NCBI GenBank assembly: GCA_029844215.1
Contig: CM056723.1
Location: forward strand, 84,250,790-84,314,789
Source of the DNA: Przewalskia tangutica
Taxonomy: Eukaryota; Streptophyta; Magnoliopsida; Solanales; Solanaceae
Direction of reading: 5' to 3'
Length of the DNA stretch: 64,000 nucleotides
In this document: piece after piece, positions 1-10,741 of the stretch
Layout of the letters: each line of letters begins with the position of its first letter
How positions within the stretch are numbered: the first letter of the stretch is position 1
Position numbers and translations under genes: made by a program
The notes under the pieces: model-generated
What the model saw: the letters and a program-made list of their open reading frames with translations, nothing else
Told to the model about the DNA's origin: nothing
The model's database searches: none

Positions 1-355
1 TCCCGCCAGGTGGTAGGGTCACGAGGGTGCTAGGCCCAAGTTTAGATGACCATCGTATGATTTTGTGGATATGTTCGACCAGAATCGGGAATGACCTTAG
101 AGGAAAGTGAAGCTAGTAAGATGACCAAGTTTGGAGGTTGTGACTCCAAAGTGTTGGGAACTGAAGCGATGACTGAAGTGTGGTACGTATACTAGAAGAG
201 TTCAAGTGTTCGAAAAGGGCACGACGAGTAAGGAGGGAAGAGAACGTATGTTATTACGTGGCCAGGTGTGGCGTTGACAACTTGTTAGAAGGAACTTCTT
301 CGTTATCTGTTTCGAGAAGGAACATTCGGGACGAATGTTTCTAAGGAGGGGAGAA
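1..355 (+). mobile_element. 3' end of internal region of element 0, cut by the window edge
   Basis: These bases match the tail of the two internal regions of the tandem array (15888-16247 and 21774-22136), beginning with the shared block that contains GGTAGGGTCACGAGGG. No coding capacity is visible. The stretch ends in a purine tract directly before an LTR start, so it is the 3' untranslated tail of a gag-only element whose body lies to the left of the window. Confidence 0.85.
343..355 (+). other. polypurine tract of element 0
   Basis: AAGGAGGGGAGAA lies immediately before TGTTATACC at 356. This is the expected position for the plus-strand DNA primer of an LTR retrotransposon. The same tract precedes LTR2 and LTR3 of the tandem array. 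Confidence 0.85.
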
Positions 356-567
356 TGTTATACCCCGTATTTCCAGAGTATGTACGTGAGGGCGTACGTA
401 TACAATTTGAGCCTTAAAGTAGGCATAGGTTCGAATTTGTGCATAACTACCAAAAGGAGTTGTTTTTCGACGAAACGTTTCCACAGCTTTCGTAGGGAAA
501 ATTCCGGCTATGTCATTTAAAAATTTTGCGGATTTTTCCGAGAGACGAAACATTTTGGACCAACGAG

Positions 568-587
568 AGGGCGACACTTGTCACCCT
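568..587 (+). promoter_or_regulatory. U3 dyad of element 0 LTR
   Basis: An inverted repeat with arms AGGGcGAC and GTCACCCT around ACTT, about 170 bp upstream of the TATA box. Equivalent dyads occur in every complete LTR of the window. Confidence 0.6.
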
Positions 588-757
588 CTAATTGGAGCAC
601 GTTTTTGGGCGGATTGGACGAAAGGGTCAAGGGGAGTTGGTAGGATATTTTGTGCAAGTTGTGTGGTAGATGGATAAGGTGCACATGGCTTAATCCTAGC
701 CCTACACTTGCCTAACACTTGGCTTGATCTTGGCCATTGGTTGGCCTTTGCTTGACC

Positions 758-765
758 TATAAATA
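758..765 (+). promoter_or_regulatory. LTR TATA box
   Basis: TATAAATA in the context GACCTATAAATACCCC. Its position about 400 bp inside the LTR and ahead of a C-rich leader fits the Pol II start that ends U3. Copies in LTR1-3 and in both LTRs of E are identical. Confidence 0.75.
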
Positions 766-1355
766 CCCCCTTAGTTGATGAACTTTCTTCATCCAAAAAT
801 CATTTTCCAAGTCTTGAAATCTCTCCCCCTTTGTGAGTTAAAATCGTCCAAACCCTCCCCCTTTGAGAAAGGCCCTTGGCCGAAAGCTCCCCCCCTCCCC
901 TTTGTAGTGTTCTAGCCGTGGGGTACCCCCCCTAGCCTAGTTGTTTTCGTATAATACCCCCCTTTTGTGGTATAGAAATACTCTCCTAGTATTGTTATAA
1001 TGCCCAAATACTTTAGCCCAAATACCTAGTAGTACTTTCCAAAAAGTTACCTCTATACGTAAATCCCAGAAATACTAATATACTTTCCTTTAGCCACAAA
1101 AATCAAAACTCTAAGGAAAACCTTCATAGTCAGTTGAAGTGTTAAGTAGAAGTTGCGTAGAACTTCTAAGGGTTGTTTGGAGCGAATTGGAGCACTCGGA
1201 GTAGGAGCTAAGCCTTGCTCAGGATCGACATATAAACTCGGATAATTTTGGGCTTATCGAGGTAAACATTCTTGACCTTCTGTTGTCATTGGAAATTACA
1301 TATTGTTGGAGTATATAGTTAAAGTATACTATATATAGAACTGATCATAGTTGTG

Positions 1356-1455
1356 CGGCAATGTCTTTTGACTTAAGCCTGAATAATACTTACGGCAATG
1401 TCTTTTGACTTAAGCCTGAATAATACTTACGGCAATGTCTTGCGACTTAAGCCTG
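1356..1455 (+). repeat. 37-bp tandem repeat, about 2.7 copies
   Basis: CGGCAATGTCTT...GACTTAAGCCTGAAT recurs at 1356, 1393 and 1430, an exact 37-bp spacing. The array LTRs carry one copy and the E LTRs about two, so copy number varies between elements. Confidence 0.85.
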
Positions 1456-3149
1456 AATTTTAAGAAGTGAACTGAACTGTAATTACATAGGACTGTATTA
1501 CAGTAGACTTGTGTAGTATTACTGTGAGTAGTATTGTACACGTCCAGTTAGACGTGCAAACCCCCCCCTGGTTGGCTTGGTAGCCGACCTCGATAGAGGA
1601 GGAGATTTACGCTGTTGCGGGGGGGGGGGGAGGTGCTGCCGAATTTTCTGTAGAAAATGGAACGATAAGATCTAGATGTTAATAAGCGCCTTGTGGCCTT
1701 ATAGGTTGAAGTACTACGTGTGGTGCGATCTACGTGGCTTAAGGAGTAGCCGACGGTTTGAAGTACTTGGAGCGTCTTGCTATTAGTCGATACTCGTCGC
1801 GAGGTATGTGAACCTCTTCCTATATTTCTAGCATGATATGTGTATAACTATGTAGTACGATAGACGTACATGTGTTAAATGTATTTGATTGGTTTAAGAC
1901 ATAAAGGGTTATAACGACTTTATGGGAAGTTGGTTATAACAGCTTTATGTAGATAAGAAAAAGCCTTGTGATTGTTAAAAGGCAACTGATTTGACTTATA
2001 AGCGACTTGATGTGTGATAATAAAGAACTTGAAGTCTTTCATTAAGAAACCCTTTTGAAAGAAGGGTAATACTTGGTTTTGAGAACTTGAGAGTAATACT
2101 AGCTTTAAGGGAAGTTAGGTATAACGTCTAAAAGAGATAAAAAGAATGGCTATTTGAACTTAGAAGATAAGAGACTTAACTTAATTAAATTGATTTGGAA
2201 GTTGTAAGATGTGTGAAACCTCATTCGTGAGTAATGAGTACTTGGTTTTTGAAAGGAATAATGTTTTACTGATTTCGGAAATCAGAATGTGTATCGACAA
2301 ACCACTGCAGCGTTAATAAAGGAAAATGTATTGAATAATTAAGTATTATTAAAACCAGTAGAAACCTCCATCTGCATAGAAGCTAAGATGAGACAAAATG
2401 ATATTACATTTTCTAGATCATGGCTGCTTAATAAGATTTATTATGAACAAGAATAACCTACTTTATGGCATATGTTACTCAATTGTTTTAAAAAGGAGAT
2501 TAAGACATTGAACTATGAAACATTTCAAAAAGAGACTAGCGTAATTGAAATTAGGCAAACTGGAACTTTAGGTAAAAGAAAGGCATTGTGTTGTCTTAAA
2601 ATGGTTTAAAACATAAAGAGTTATAACAGCTTTATGGGAAGTTGGTTATAACGACTTTATGAAAACAAAAGAAGGGTTTTTATCATTGGTTTTAATGTGG
2701 TAACTTGGCTTTAAAAGAAAAGTGGTTTGGTCTAAAAAGAAGGCATAGTGTTGCCTTAACTTGGTTTTAAAGAAAAGAAAGTGTGGAAGTTGCTTTGGTT
2801 TACTTAAAAGATGTAAGTCACTCTATTTTATACTACGGGTATCGGGTGACTTTTATAAAAGGAATGAATCTCTTAAAAGGAATCTAACGTACGTAGTACT
2901 TTAGGGTTAAAACCCGGACCTTGGCTAAAAATGAAAGTACTTGTTGTTGAGAAACTTACCTATGCTTGTTGTTGTGAAACTTGCCTATGCTTGTCGTGAT
3001 AGCCTTTGTTGTGCAAGAATTGTGTTTCTATACTACCGCGCCTCTCGATGGAGGGTCGGTTGACTTGTTGAGAACTTACTTGGACGTGCCGGCAGTGACG
3101 GAGAAATTCCACGGGTACGTTCCTGTTGATTATGTTACTTTTGCTAAAT

Positions 3150-3490
3150 CGCTTTGGACATACTGACACGATGCGTAGCGCACGGGTATGCTTCCATTTT
3201 GATACTGCTTTATTGTTTCCCTTTGGGCATACTGACACGATGCGTAGCGCACGGGTATGTTCCCATTTGGAATGCTGTCTTATTGTTTCCCTTTGGGCAT
3301 ACTGACACGATGCGTAGCGCACGGGTATGTTCCCATTTGGAATGCTGTCTTATTGTTTCCCTTTGGGCATACTGACACGATGCGTAGCGCTGCGGGTATG
3401 TTTCCATTTGGAATCTTGTCTTATTGTTTCCTTGGACATACCGACACGATGCGTAGCGCACGTATGCTCCCATTTGGATTGTCTTGTTGT
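3150..3490 (+). repeat. 70-bp tandem array in element 0 LTR, five copies
   Basis: GACACGATGCGTAGCGC recurs at 3165, 3234, 3304, 3374 and 3443, a period of 69-70 bp. Copies three and four are nearly identical, which implies recent expansion. Related units occur in the solo LTRs at 27960-28200 and 57420-57800. Short overlapping ORFs in both strands here are by-products of the repeat. Confidence 0.9.
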
Positions 3491-4104
3491 TACCATGTCA
3501 TAGATCACGGCAGCGATGAGAAGGTATTCCGCGCATGAGTGATGACTCGAGGCGTGAGTCCACGACTTACATGATCGTTTATTTATAAATCGTAGTTTGG
3601 TTATCATACATGTCTCGCTTTATATAGATCGCTATGATTTCATTTCTGATGTTCTGATTTCACATACTTGGTACTGTTAGATCGACCTCCTTCGGGCTGC
3701 GTTCACGCCGCAGTAAGTACATCTACCGCCGATCCGCGTTTAGGATCTCATTTCAGCGTCTTGGGAAGCTCCGTTCCTTCAGAGGCTTATCTTTGGTATG
3801 TCACCCTGAGTCTGTAGGTCCTTGTACATTCAGGGGTATGGCGGGGCCCTGTCCCGTCATAGTTGTTGTATAAATCTTAGAGTGCAGAGTAATCTTTGTG
3901 GGCAGGGTTGTAAGGATTGTAACTGTTCAAATTTCTTTATATATATATGTTGAAAGGCAACCATTTTGGTTGGCCTATTTTATTTCATCATGATCCATGT
4001 CTATTTTGCATGTTTAAGTTTTTATTTCCATGGTTTTCTCGATGTTGTATCACTAGGGTGCCCGGTAAGGCACGATCCACGCCCGGTTCGGTCGTGACAC
4101 CAAC

Positions 4105-4260
4105 GATCGATCGCTATCGACAATTATCTACCCGCCGGCTACCACCCAACACTCACGGTGTAGTCACCTCGAAAGGTCCTCGTGGATTCGTGCTTTATTT
4201 CTTTACACTTGGTTGCTCTCTTTTCACCGGTCGCATTTCTTCCATACTTCCAAACTTATA
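4105..4260 (-). pseudogene. protease remnant of element B
   Basis: The minus-strand sequence matches the C-terminal protease part of element F (43400-43500), which in turn matches the segment FEVATPVGDSVVAERVYKAC of element C. Frame is lost and only the scrap next to the element 0 insertion remains. Identification rests on nucleotide alignment between elements, so it is moderately sure. Confidence 0.6.
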
Positions 4261-5010
4261 CTAGCATACGTGCATAAATTCCATACTAATTCTGGCCTCC
4301 ACTCTTTGGAGTTACTATATTAAATAATATAAGGCCCTTTCCGGCTCTCACAACCTGGTTCCGGTGGAACACGTCCACGAACCCGTAAAACGATTAACTA
4401 GACTCGGCTTGTACCCTCGTGACCCTGTCACGTAGCGGGACTACTATCAACTGATCCCACCCCATAAACGGGTACACTAACTTCTCATATACTATAATCG
4501 GGTTGTCTTGTCCACAACAACCATACTTACTCCATACGGATCTCACCCGTACCATTCTCAAAATCCCACTACGTAGCTCAATCTATTAACATAGTCTTCC
4601 ATTAAGTCCCTTAATTAACCTCTTAAGGGTCCATTTCATTCTCACACAACTCATCATCACCTAATTATCTCAAATTAGCACGTAAAACCTCGATGAGAGT
4701 TCCTTAACTGTTCATACCTTCCCGGTATCTATTTAGTCTTTACCAAATCCTGGTAATCTAAAACCATTCTAGGCAAAGACATATGTGACTCTAATACATA
4801 AATCTGTATAGTTGTATGTCCCAATACCAACTATACTACAAACATTACCAACCTGGATACGCAATCCACATAATCTTTCCCGGTCATCGCCTTTTTCGTA
4901 TGCAAACAACATAACCTCGTTAGGGAGAGACGACTTAACCACACATGCTCTATCGCACGATCTTAGAGTGAGAAGAATGGAAACCAATCCTAAATGTCCT
5001 GCAGCCTCAC

Positions 5011-5044
5011 GATTATAGATGTGGTGCACAACACACCGATAATC
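5011..5044 (-). other. leader hairpin, element B
   Basis: A 34-nt imperfect inverted repeat between primer site and body: outer stem GATTAT/ATAATC, inner GGTG/CACC, and the palindrome GTGCAC on the 3' side of the loop. The same hairpin lies in all the other leaders of the window. Confidence 0.6.
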
Positions 5045-5089
5045 AAGACTCTACTAGACACTGCCGTAGACATTTTCCGAGGACTAATC

Positions 5090-5101
5090 GCTTTGATACC
5101 A
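5090..5101 (-). other. primer binding site, element B
   Basis: The minus strand reads TGGTATCAAAGC just inside the LTR end at 5106. It is one base off the initiator-Met tRNA complement TGGTATCAGAGC. Confidence 0.8.
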
Positions 5102-5694
5102 CTTTTGTCACGACCCGACCGGCTCACATCGTGCCCTACCCGGCACCCTTTCGCATACATCGAGAATAGCAATGAACATACACAATCGATAAAATACTTA
5201 AACATAAAATAACAAAAAGCCGATAAGGCCACCTTCCGTAACTTATACCAATAAAACAAGATACATTTTTTTTTATTTACAACCCAATCCACAATGTGAC
5301 TACAGCACTTAAGAATAACAATCTGGCGGACAGTGGCCCCGCCATACCCCTGAATGTACAACAACTGACAATACCAGGGATAAGCCTCCAAAATGAGGGA
5401 GCTTCTCAACAGCTGAACAGTGATCCTAAGAGCGAGGATCAAGAACTCAGACTTCACTCATGCGGATTTAACGCAGCCAAGGAGGTCGAGACAACATGTA
5501 CCAAATATGTGAAATCGAAAGTATCAGAATGAAATCATAAGTCTAATAATAAACGGAGACATGTATGATACTCAATTATAAAGACATCGTGCCTTACTAA
5601 CAATGAGAGTAAAATAGGTGTATACGCATAATATAAAGTAGGAAGCTCACGATCAAGACAGACCAATGTCCGCAGATCATTAAGCAATCCTATT

Positions 5695-5890
5695 CTCGGG
5701 ACTATTTCACCCGTGATAGATCGCGTGGACCCGCATGAGATATTCCTCGCATGGGACTATTTCACCCGCATAAGCCCTTACGGACTCGCATGAGGTATTC
5801 CTCGCATAGGCTGGACCCGCCCGCATGGGACTATTTCACCCGCATAAGCCCTACGGACTCGCATGAGGTATTCCTCATCGTGGGTAGCAA
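5695..5890 (-). repeat. CCCGCATGAGG-type tandem repeat block in LTR of B
   Basis: Segments GGGACTATTTCACCCGCAT and CTCGCATGAGGTATTCCTC alternate several times with spacing of roughly 50-75 bp. The same words recur in the LTRs of C (39885-40075), F (44950-45075) and G (60115-60260), at the equivalent distance from the LTR end. Confidence 0.8.
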
Positions 5891-7669
5891 ATCCACTAAA
5901 TATGCAATGCCACAAACCCGAGGAATGACCCGCAATTATTAATGAACTACTAGCACAAATCCGCTATCACACATAACATAAGCACTACCGCTTATCATAC
6001 AATATATAAGCAAGTTAAGCAATCACATAACTACTTATTATTCAGTTTCATATACACTCACAATTTAGTTTACTCAAGGCACTAACATGTTCTTTATAAA
6101 AAAATCCGGGAATTTAACCCAAAGTACTACGTACTTCTATTCTTTCAAAATGACTCATTTCATTATAAAACATCCAAGATACTAATAACCGTAGTATTAA
6201 GTTACAATTTCTTTTTCAAGACAAGTCACAATACTTTTAGAAATAAAATTAGGCTTCTAAATCAAGTGACTTCTTCTCTCGTAAAAGCCTTAGGCAATTG
6301 ATGCCTTTAAATCAAATTGCCTTTCAAATAAATCAAGCCATTTATCTTTCCATAAAGCCAATATAACCAACTCCCCATAAAGTCGTTATATTCACTTTAT
6401 ACCTAAGTCAAGTACAATTTCCTATCCAAGGGACTTATACGTTTAAAACGAAACAAGTGTCACATTCTTTAAAACTCTTCAAGTCCCTTAACATGCTTAA
6501 ATTACTTAAGAGTAAACCATTCTCTTATTAACTTTCCATAAAGCTATTATAACCAACTTCCCATAAAGCCGTTATACTAGCTTTATACATTAGCAACTTA
6601 CATACTTCTTTTTAACCAAGAGACTTAAACTTTCCAACAAAACAAGTATCAAAATACTTTCAACATACTTAAAGTCTCTTAACTTTTAAAAACCAAGATA
6701 TCCTTAATAATTAAACAAGTGAGTTAATTCCCTAACTCAAACAACTTTGGCATTCTTAAAATAAGCCAAGGATATAAAATAGACAAGATTGTCAAAATCT
6801 TGTACGTCTACCGTACTATACTATTACAACTTAATCATGCTCAAGAGATAAGAAAGTTCCACATACCTCTTCGGTTTAATCCACTTGCAAAGTCCAATCG
6901 TCGTACGTAGTATGCCAACCTATAATGACCATAGTACGTCTATTAACTTCTAGTTTCAAACGTAGAATATTCCAAGTGCAAGTCACTAAATTTTACGGAA
7001 AATCGGACAGCACTTCCTTTGTTTTTACTAACTTTGCCACCTTTTTCAAGGCCGAATACAATAACCAAACAGCCCCAATTGGCTCACCACAATTTATAAG
7101 GTAGTTCAATACAAATGAATAACCAAACAGCCCCAATTGGCTCACCACAAACGATAACAAACTAGTCTAAACTAAAATGTCAATTCGGCAATTAGGCAAC
7201 AATACAAATCGTTTCCAATTCCTTTTTAATCCAAGTGGTTTAGTATAACATGATATCAAGCCGCAATCGATTACAACTACTACAATCCTCAAGTAGGTAA
7301 ACATGCGACGATTCTAATTATCGACCAATTTGTATTTCAATTTTCAAATGGCTTAACATGTCATTTTCGGATTTGAGCTTCCAAATTTCCATAACACTTA
7401 TCAATCTTCATAACACATATCACATGATCATTTCTAACTTATAATAACATGGAATCTTCAATTACAAAAGTAAGACGAAGATTATACCTCATTTAGCCCA
7501 AAAAATGCTCCAAGATTACAAGTCGATCCTTAGCAACTTTAGCTCCTCTTTTTGAAATTCTTCTTCCCGCTAAAATCATCTCTACTAATCCCCTACAAGC
7601 TTGCCAACATATTTCCTTCTTGTTGCCTTTCCAAAAATCTCATTTAGGCCTAGGGTTTTTAACTATTTG

Positions 7670-7705
7670 AGAGAGAAGAGAAGAGAAGAGAAGAAAAGAA
7701 AAGAG
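7670..7705. repeat. GA-rich simple repeat
   Basis: A run of AGAGAAGAGAAGAG type with later A expansions. Similar tracts sit at the same place in the LTR of C (41515-41535). Confidence 0.8.
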
Positions 7706-8267
7706 AAAAATTTGGGTGAAGTCTTGCAAATGATGTAAATCCAGCAAGACATGTTTTATATAGCCTTTATCTTGTTCCACAAGTTGGGGGGACACTTGTC
7801 ACCCAACCAGGGGTCCTTTACAACAAATATCTTCTATTTTTACCCCATTTCCGCAAAAAATCCCGCCCCGGCGCCGCGGCCCTGCAGCCGGCACCGCGGC
7901 TCTGCAATTTCAGACAATTTCAGGCTTTCCGGCTCCCCGGCACCGCGGCTCTGCAATTTCAGACAATTTCAGACCCTGCCTGCTCTGTCAGCCAATCTTG
8001 TAACGTCCATAACTTTCTACTCCGATGTCCTATTGACGAGAGGTTTGTTGCGTTGGAAACTAGACTCAATGAACTTCATATTAGGCTTTTGAAACACCTA
8101 AAAACCCCAATTATACTAGGAGATATGCTGCTTCCAAGTTGACTGAAAAACTGTCCAAAAAAAAAATATTCTGCCAACTTCTTTTTTTTTTCTTTTTTTT
8201 TCAACTTCGAATCTTATTTACTTTCGTACGTTCTCATCTCATCCTCTTGGAATTACGGGGTGTAACA

Positions 8268-9650
8268 TGTATGCTCCTGCTCTGTGCACGAATACACCAA
8301 GATATCATCAATGAACACTATAACAAACATATCCAAGAATGGCCTGAACACCCTATTAATCAAATCCATGAATACCGCTGGTGCGTTGGTCAATCCGAAA
8401 GACATCACCCTGAACTCATAGTGCCCATACCGGGTCCTGAATGCAGTCTTTGGGATATCCGCCTTTCTAACTCGTACCTGATGGTAACCAGACCGTAGGT
8501 CTATCTTGGAAAAGCATCTCGCACCCTGCAACTGATCAAACAAATCATCAATCCTGGGGAGGGGATATCTGTTCTTGATAGTTACCTTGTTCAGCTTCCT
8601 GTAATCAATACACATACGCAGCGTCCCATCCTTCTTCTTTACAAATAACACTGGCGCTCCCCAGGAAGAAACACTTGGCCTGATAAAGCCTTTCTCCAGT
8701 AAATCTTTCAGCTGGTCCTTCAATTCCTTCAACTCGGCAGGTGCCATCCTGTATGGCGGAATAGATATCGGTCGAGTGTCTGGTGCCAAATCGATGCAAA
8801 ACCCAATCTCCCTATCAGGAGGGATACCCGAAAGCTCGTATGGGAATACGTCTGGAAACTCTCTAACAACCGGAACTGACTGAAGGTCCGGTATCTCAGC
8901 CTCAGTATCGAATACCCAAACCAAATGGTAAATATACCCCTTCCGTACCATCTTCCTAGCCTTGAGATAAGAAATAAACCTACCCCTCGGCGATGCAGTA
9001 TTCCCCTTCCACTCGATAACCGGCTCACCGGGAAACCAGAACCGAACTAACCTCTCTCTACAGTACACATTGGCATAGCAAGACGCTAGCCAATCCATAC
9101 CCATAATCACATCAAAGTCCGTCATATCCAACTCTATCAAGTCGGCTAGAGTCTGACGGCTGTATATAGTCACTGGGCAAGCCTTATACACTCGCTCGGC
9201 CACCACCGAATCACCTACTGGGGTAGCTACCTCAAAAGGTTTTATGGACTCGGGTTCTATCCCTATTCTACCAGCAATATGAGGAGATATATAGGACAAG
9301 GTAGAACCTGGGTCTATCAAAGCATAAACATCACAGCAAGAAACCAACAATGTACCTGTGACGACATCAGGTGACGCCTCCTGATCCTGGCGGCTGGACA
9401 TAGCATAAATGCGGTTGAGGACCGCTGAATCGAACCCCGCCACGACCTCGCCGCGCTCGCTGCCCGCGTGAACACCCGCCCTCGGGCGCATAACCATCAA
9501 GATGAAGATCCAAAGAATCGAATCGGGCCGAGCCATAGCATTTCCGCCGCCTGTCTGACAATCTCTCTTCAAATGGCCTCGCGCCACAAGAGTAACAAGC
9601 TCCTGGAGGAACACGACACCCCCTATAATGGCAATCACCACATCGACCAC
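8268..9650 (-). pseudogene. pol: pol fragment of element C: protease and reverse transcriptase
   Basis: An open frame of about 460 codons read leftwards. Numbering from 9650, the protease motif LIDPGSTLSYIS is near residues 111-122 (catalytic Asp 113), the protease core ends around FDVIMGMDWL (179-188), and the reverse transcriptase follows with DYRKLNKVTIKN (349-360), RIDDLFDQLQ (366-375), KIDLRSGYHQ (382-391) and the catalytic FIDDI (447-451). The protein would process the Gag-Pol precursor and copy element RNA inside virus-like particles. The usual chromovirus pol continues with thumb, RNase H and integrase, which are absent because element B is inserted right after the active site, and the frame closes a few codons into its LTR. 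The N-terminal codons are out of frame with the zinc knuckle upstream. Family wording suggests Tekay/Del; this is the most intact coding piece here. Confidence 0.92.
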
Positions 9651-9937
9651 ACTAAGGCATAGGTGGCCTCATCTCGATCGAACTCGTCCCTATGGAAACC
9701 CGGCTCGAACCTGTCCCGCTTCCCGAATACTGCAGACGCCCGTAAGATGGTGGAGGAGCGCTCTGGACCGGCTGTGGTGCAAATCTGGTCTGCTGCTGGG
9801 ATTGTCTACCCCTAAAACTACCAGAGGACCCTGCTGTCCCGACTTCTTCTGGCGATACTGCCGATCCGGCCCTGCTCTCACACCCTAGTGCATAGGCCTG
9901 CATGCGGGCAATGTCCATGCCCGGCTGAAGAGCTACT
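9400..9937 (-). pseudogene. gag: gag C-terminus of element C with zinc knuckle
   Basis: Read leftwards from 9937, the sequence aligns with the C-terminal half of the gag at 14940-15400. It starts at the QPGMDIARMQAYALG segment (near 9900-9935) and ends with a nucleocapsid knuckle near 9550-9600, of form CYSCG...GHLKRDC (CX2CX4HX4C). A one-base frameshift lies inside the knuckle. A preceding Cys-rich motif, CGRCG...CR, is also visible. Nucleocapsid binds and packages element RNA. The N-terminal half of this gag lies 28 kb away at 38272-39044, because D inserted between them. Confidence 0.85.
9933..9937. other. left target-site duplication of element D (CTACT)
   Basis: CTACT directly precedes the LTR end at 9938 and is repeated at 38272-38276 after the other LTR. 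Removing D rejoins the gag of C cleanly across the site. Confidence 0.95.
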
Positions 9938-10336
9938 TGTCACGACCCGACCCCGGGCCCGTGACTGGTGCCTTACCCCGGGCACCCTAGTGATACAACA
10001 TCAGAGAAAAATCAGCGGAAATAAAAGCTTACACATGAAACAAGATATACAATAATGAAATAAGAAAGCAAAGCAACCAAAATGGTTACCTTTACGAATA
10101 TATAAATAAAACTTGAACCCACGATACATCCTTTTACAAACTCGCCACAACAAGATTACATGCACCTAAGAATGTTAAAACAACGACGGGACAGGGCCCC
10201 GCCATACCCCTGAATGTAAGTACCTACAACAACAGGGGACCATACCAAAGATAAGCCTCCGGAGAAACGGAGCTTCCCAAAACGTTGAACTGTGATCCTA
10301 TGAGCGAGGATCGACGACTGGTGTACCTCTACCTGC
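9938..10336 (-). repeat. 3' LTR of element D, segment 1
   Basis: On the minus strand this is the last 399 bp of the LTR (ending TCGTGACA at 9938). It matches 35038-35446 of the 5' LTR of D almost base for base. It breaks off at CCTGC, where the tandem array is inserted. Confidence 0.95.
10332..10336. other. left target-site duplication of tandem array (CCTGC)
   Basis: CCTGC before LTR1 is repeated at 25822-25826 after LTR3. Excision restores CTCTACCTGCGGCATGAACG, exactly as in the uninterrupted LTR near 35430-35450. Confidence 0.97.
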
Positions 10337-10550
10337 TGTTATACCCCGTATTTCCAGAGTATGTACGTGAGGGCGTACGTATTAAAATTTATGCCTTAAG
10401 GATTGGCTAGGTTCGAATTTGGGCACAAGTGCCGAAAGGAGTCGTTTTTCGACGAAACGTTTTACTAAACTTGCGAAGGGAAAATTCCGGCTATGTCATT
10501 TCTAATTTTTGCGGATTTTTCCGAGAGACGAAACATTTTGGACCAACGGG

Positions 10551-10570
10551 AGGGTGACAAGTGTCACCCT
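10551..10570 (+). promoter_or_regulatory. U3 dyad of LTR1
   Basis: AGGGTGAC-AAGT-GTCACCCT, perfect 8-bp arms, 172 bp upstream of TATAAATA at 10742. Identical in LTR2 (16462-16481) and LTR3 (22351-22370). Confidence 0.65.
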
Positions 10571-10741
10571 CACATTGGATGGAGTGGGACGGCAATTGGA
10601 CGAGAAAGGTGGCATGTAGTAGGTAGGATATTTTTGTGCAAGTTGTGTGGTAGATGGATAAGGTACACATGGTTGAAATCTAGCCCTACACTTGCCTTAC
10701 ACTTGGATGAATCTTGGCCATTGGTTGGCCATTTCTTGACC

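Larger units (their letters stand above)
356..4099 (+). repeat. 3' LTR of element 0 (3.74 kb)
   Basis: The LTR starts TGTTATACCCCG after a purine tract and ends TCGTGACA. The following DNA is a protease remnant of element B in minus orientation, so this is the right end of an insertion; the other end is outside the window. It contains a U3 dyad (568-587), a TATA box (758-765), C-rich leader sequence (about 830-960), a 37-bp repeat (1356-1455), copies of the CATAAAG/CTTTATG quasi-palindrome and a 70-bp tandem array (3150-3490). It is clearly homologous to LTR1-LTR3, but the tandem-repeat block differs. Confidence 0.9.
4100..5105 (-). mobile_element. internal region of gag-less element B, 5' part
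   Basis: Read on the minus strand, this runs from the primer site at 5090 through a leader to a decayed protease segment near 4105-4260. Nothing between resembles gag. Most of the stretch aligns with 43420-44285 of element F, for example the conserved segments around 4265-4320 and 43540-43600. A block also found in gag-only elements lies at about 4398-4465. Element 0 has inserted at 4099, so the remainder of B lies outside the window. The ORFs here do not match any protein I know. Confidence 0.75.
5106..8267 (-). repeat. 5' LTR of element B (3.16 kb)
   Basis: On the minus strand it starts TGTTACACCCCG (8267) and ends TCGTGACA (5106), followed by a primer site. It interrupts the reverse transcriptase of element C, whose sequence resumes at 8268. 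TGTAT at 8268-8272 is the expected target duplication on this side; its partner is off-window. It holds repeats of ACTATTTCACCCGCATGGG type (about 5695-5890), quasi-palindromes (6350-6590), a GA-rich tract (7670-7705), a U3 dyad (7785-7806) and a TATATAAA box near 7753-7760. Confidence 0.9.

Noticed and set aside
3150..3490. CRISPR-like array.
   Set aside because: The 70-bp units repeat over their whole length with no unique spacers, and lie in a plant LTR; an ordinary tandem repeat.
4990..5457. 155-codon minus-strand frame across the B leader and LTR.
   Set aside because: It crosses the primer site and LTR boundary, has no recognisable domain, and is not kept in F.
8139..8498. Plus-strand frame of 119 codons opposite the reverse transcriptase.
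   Set aside because: Antisense shadow of the RT frame plus the LTR start of B; a poly-Phe/Lys stretch comes from T-rich DNA.
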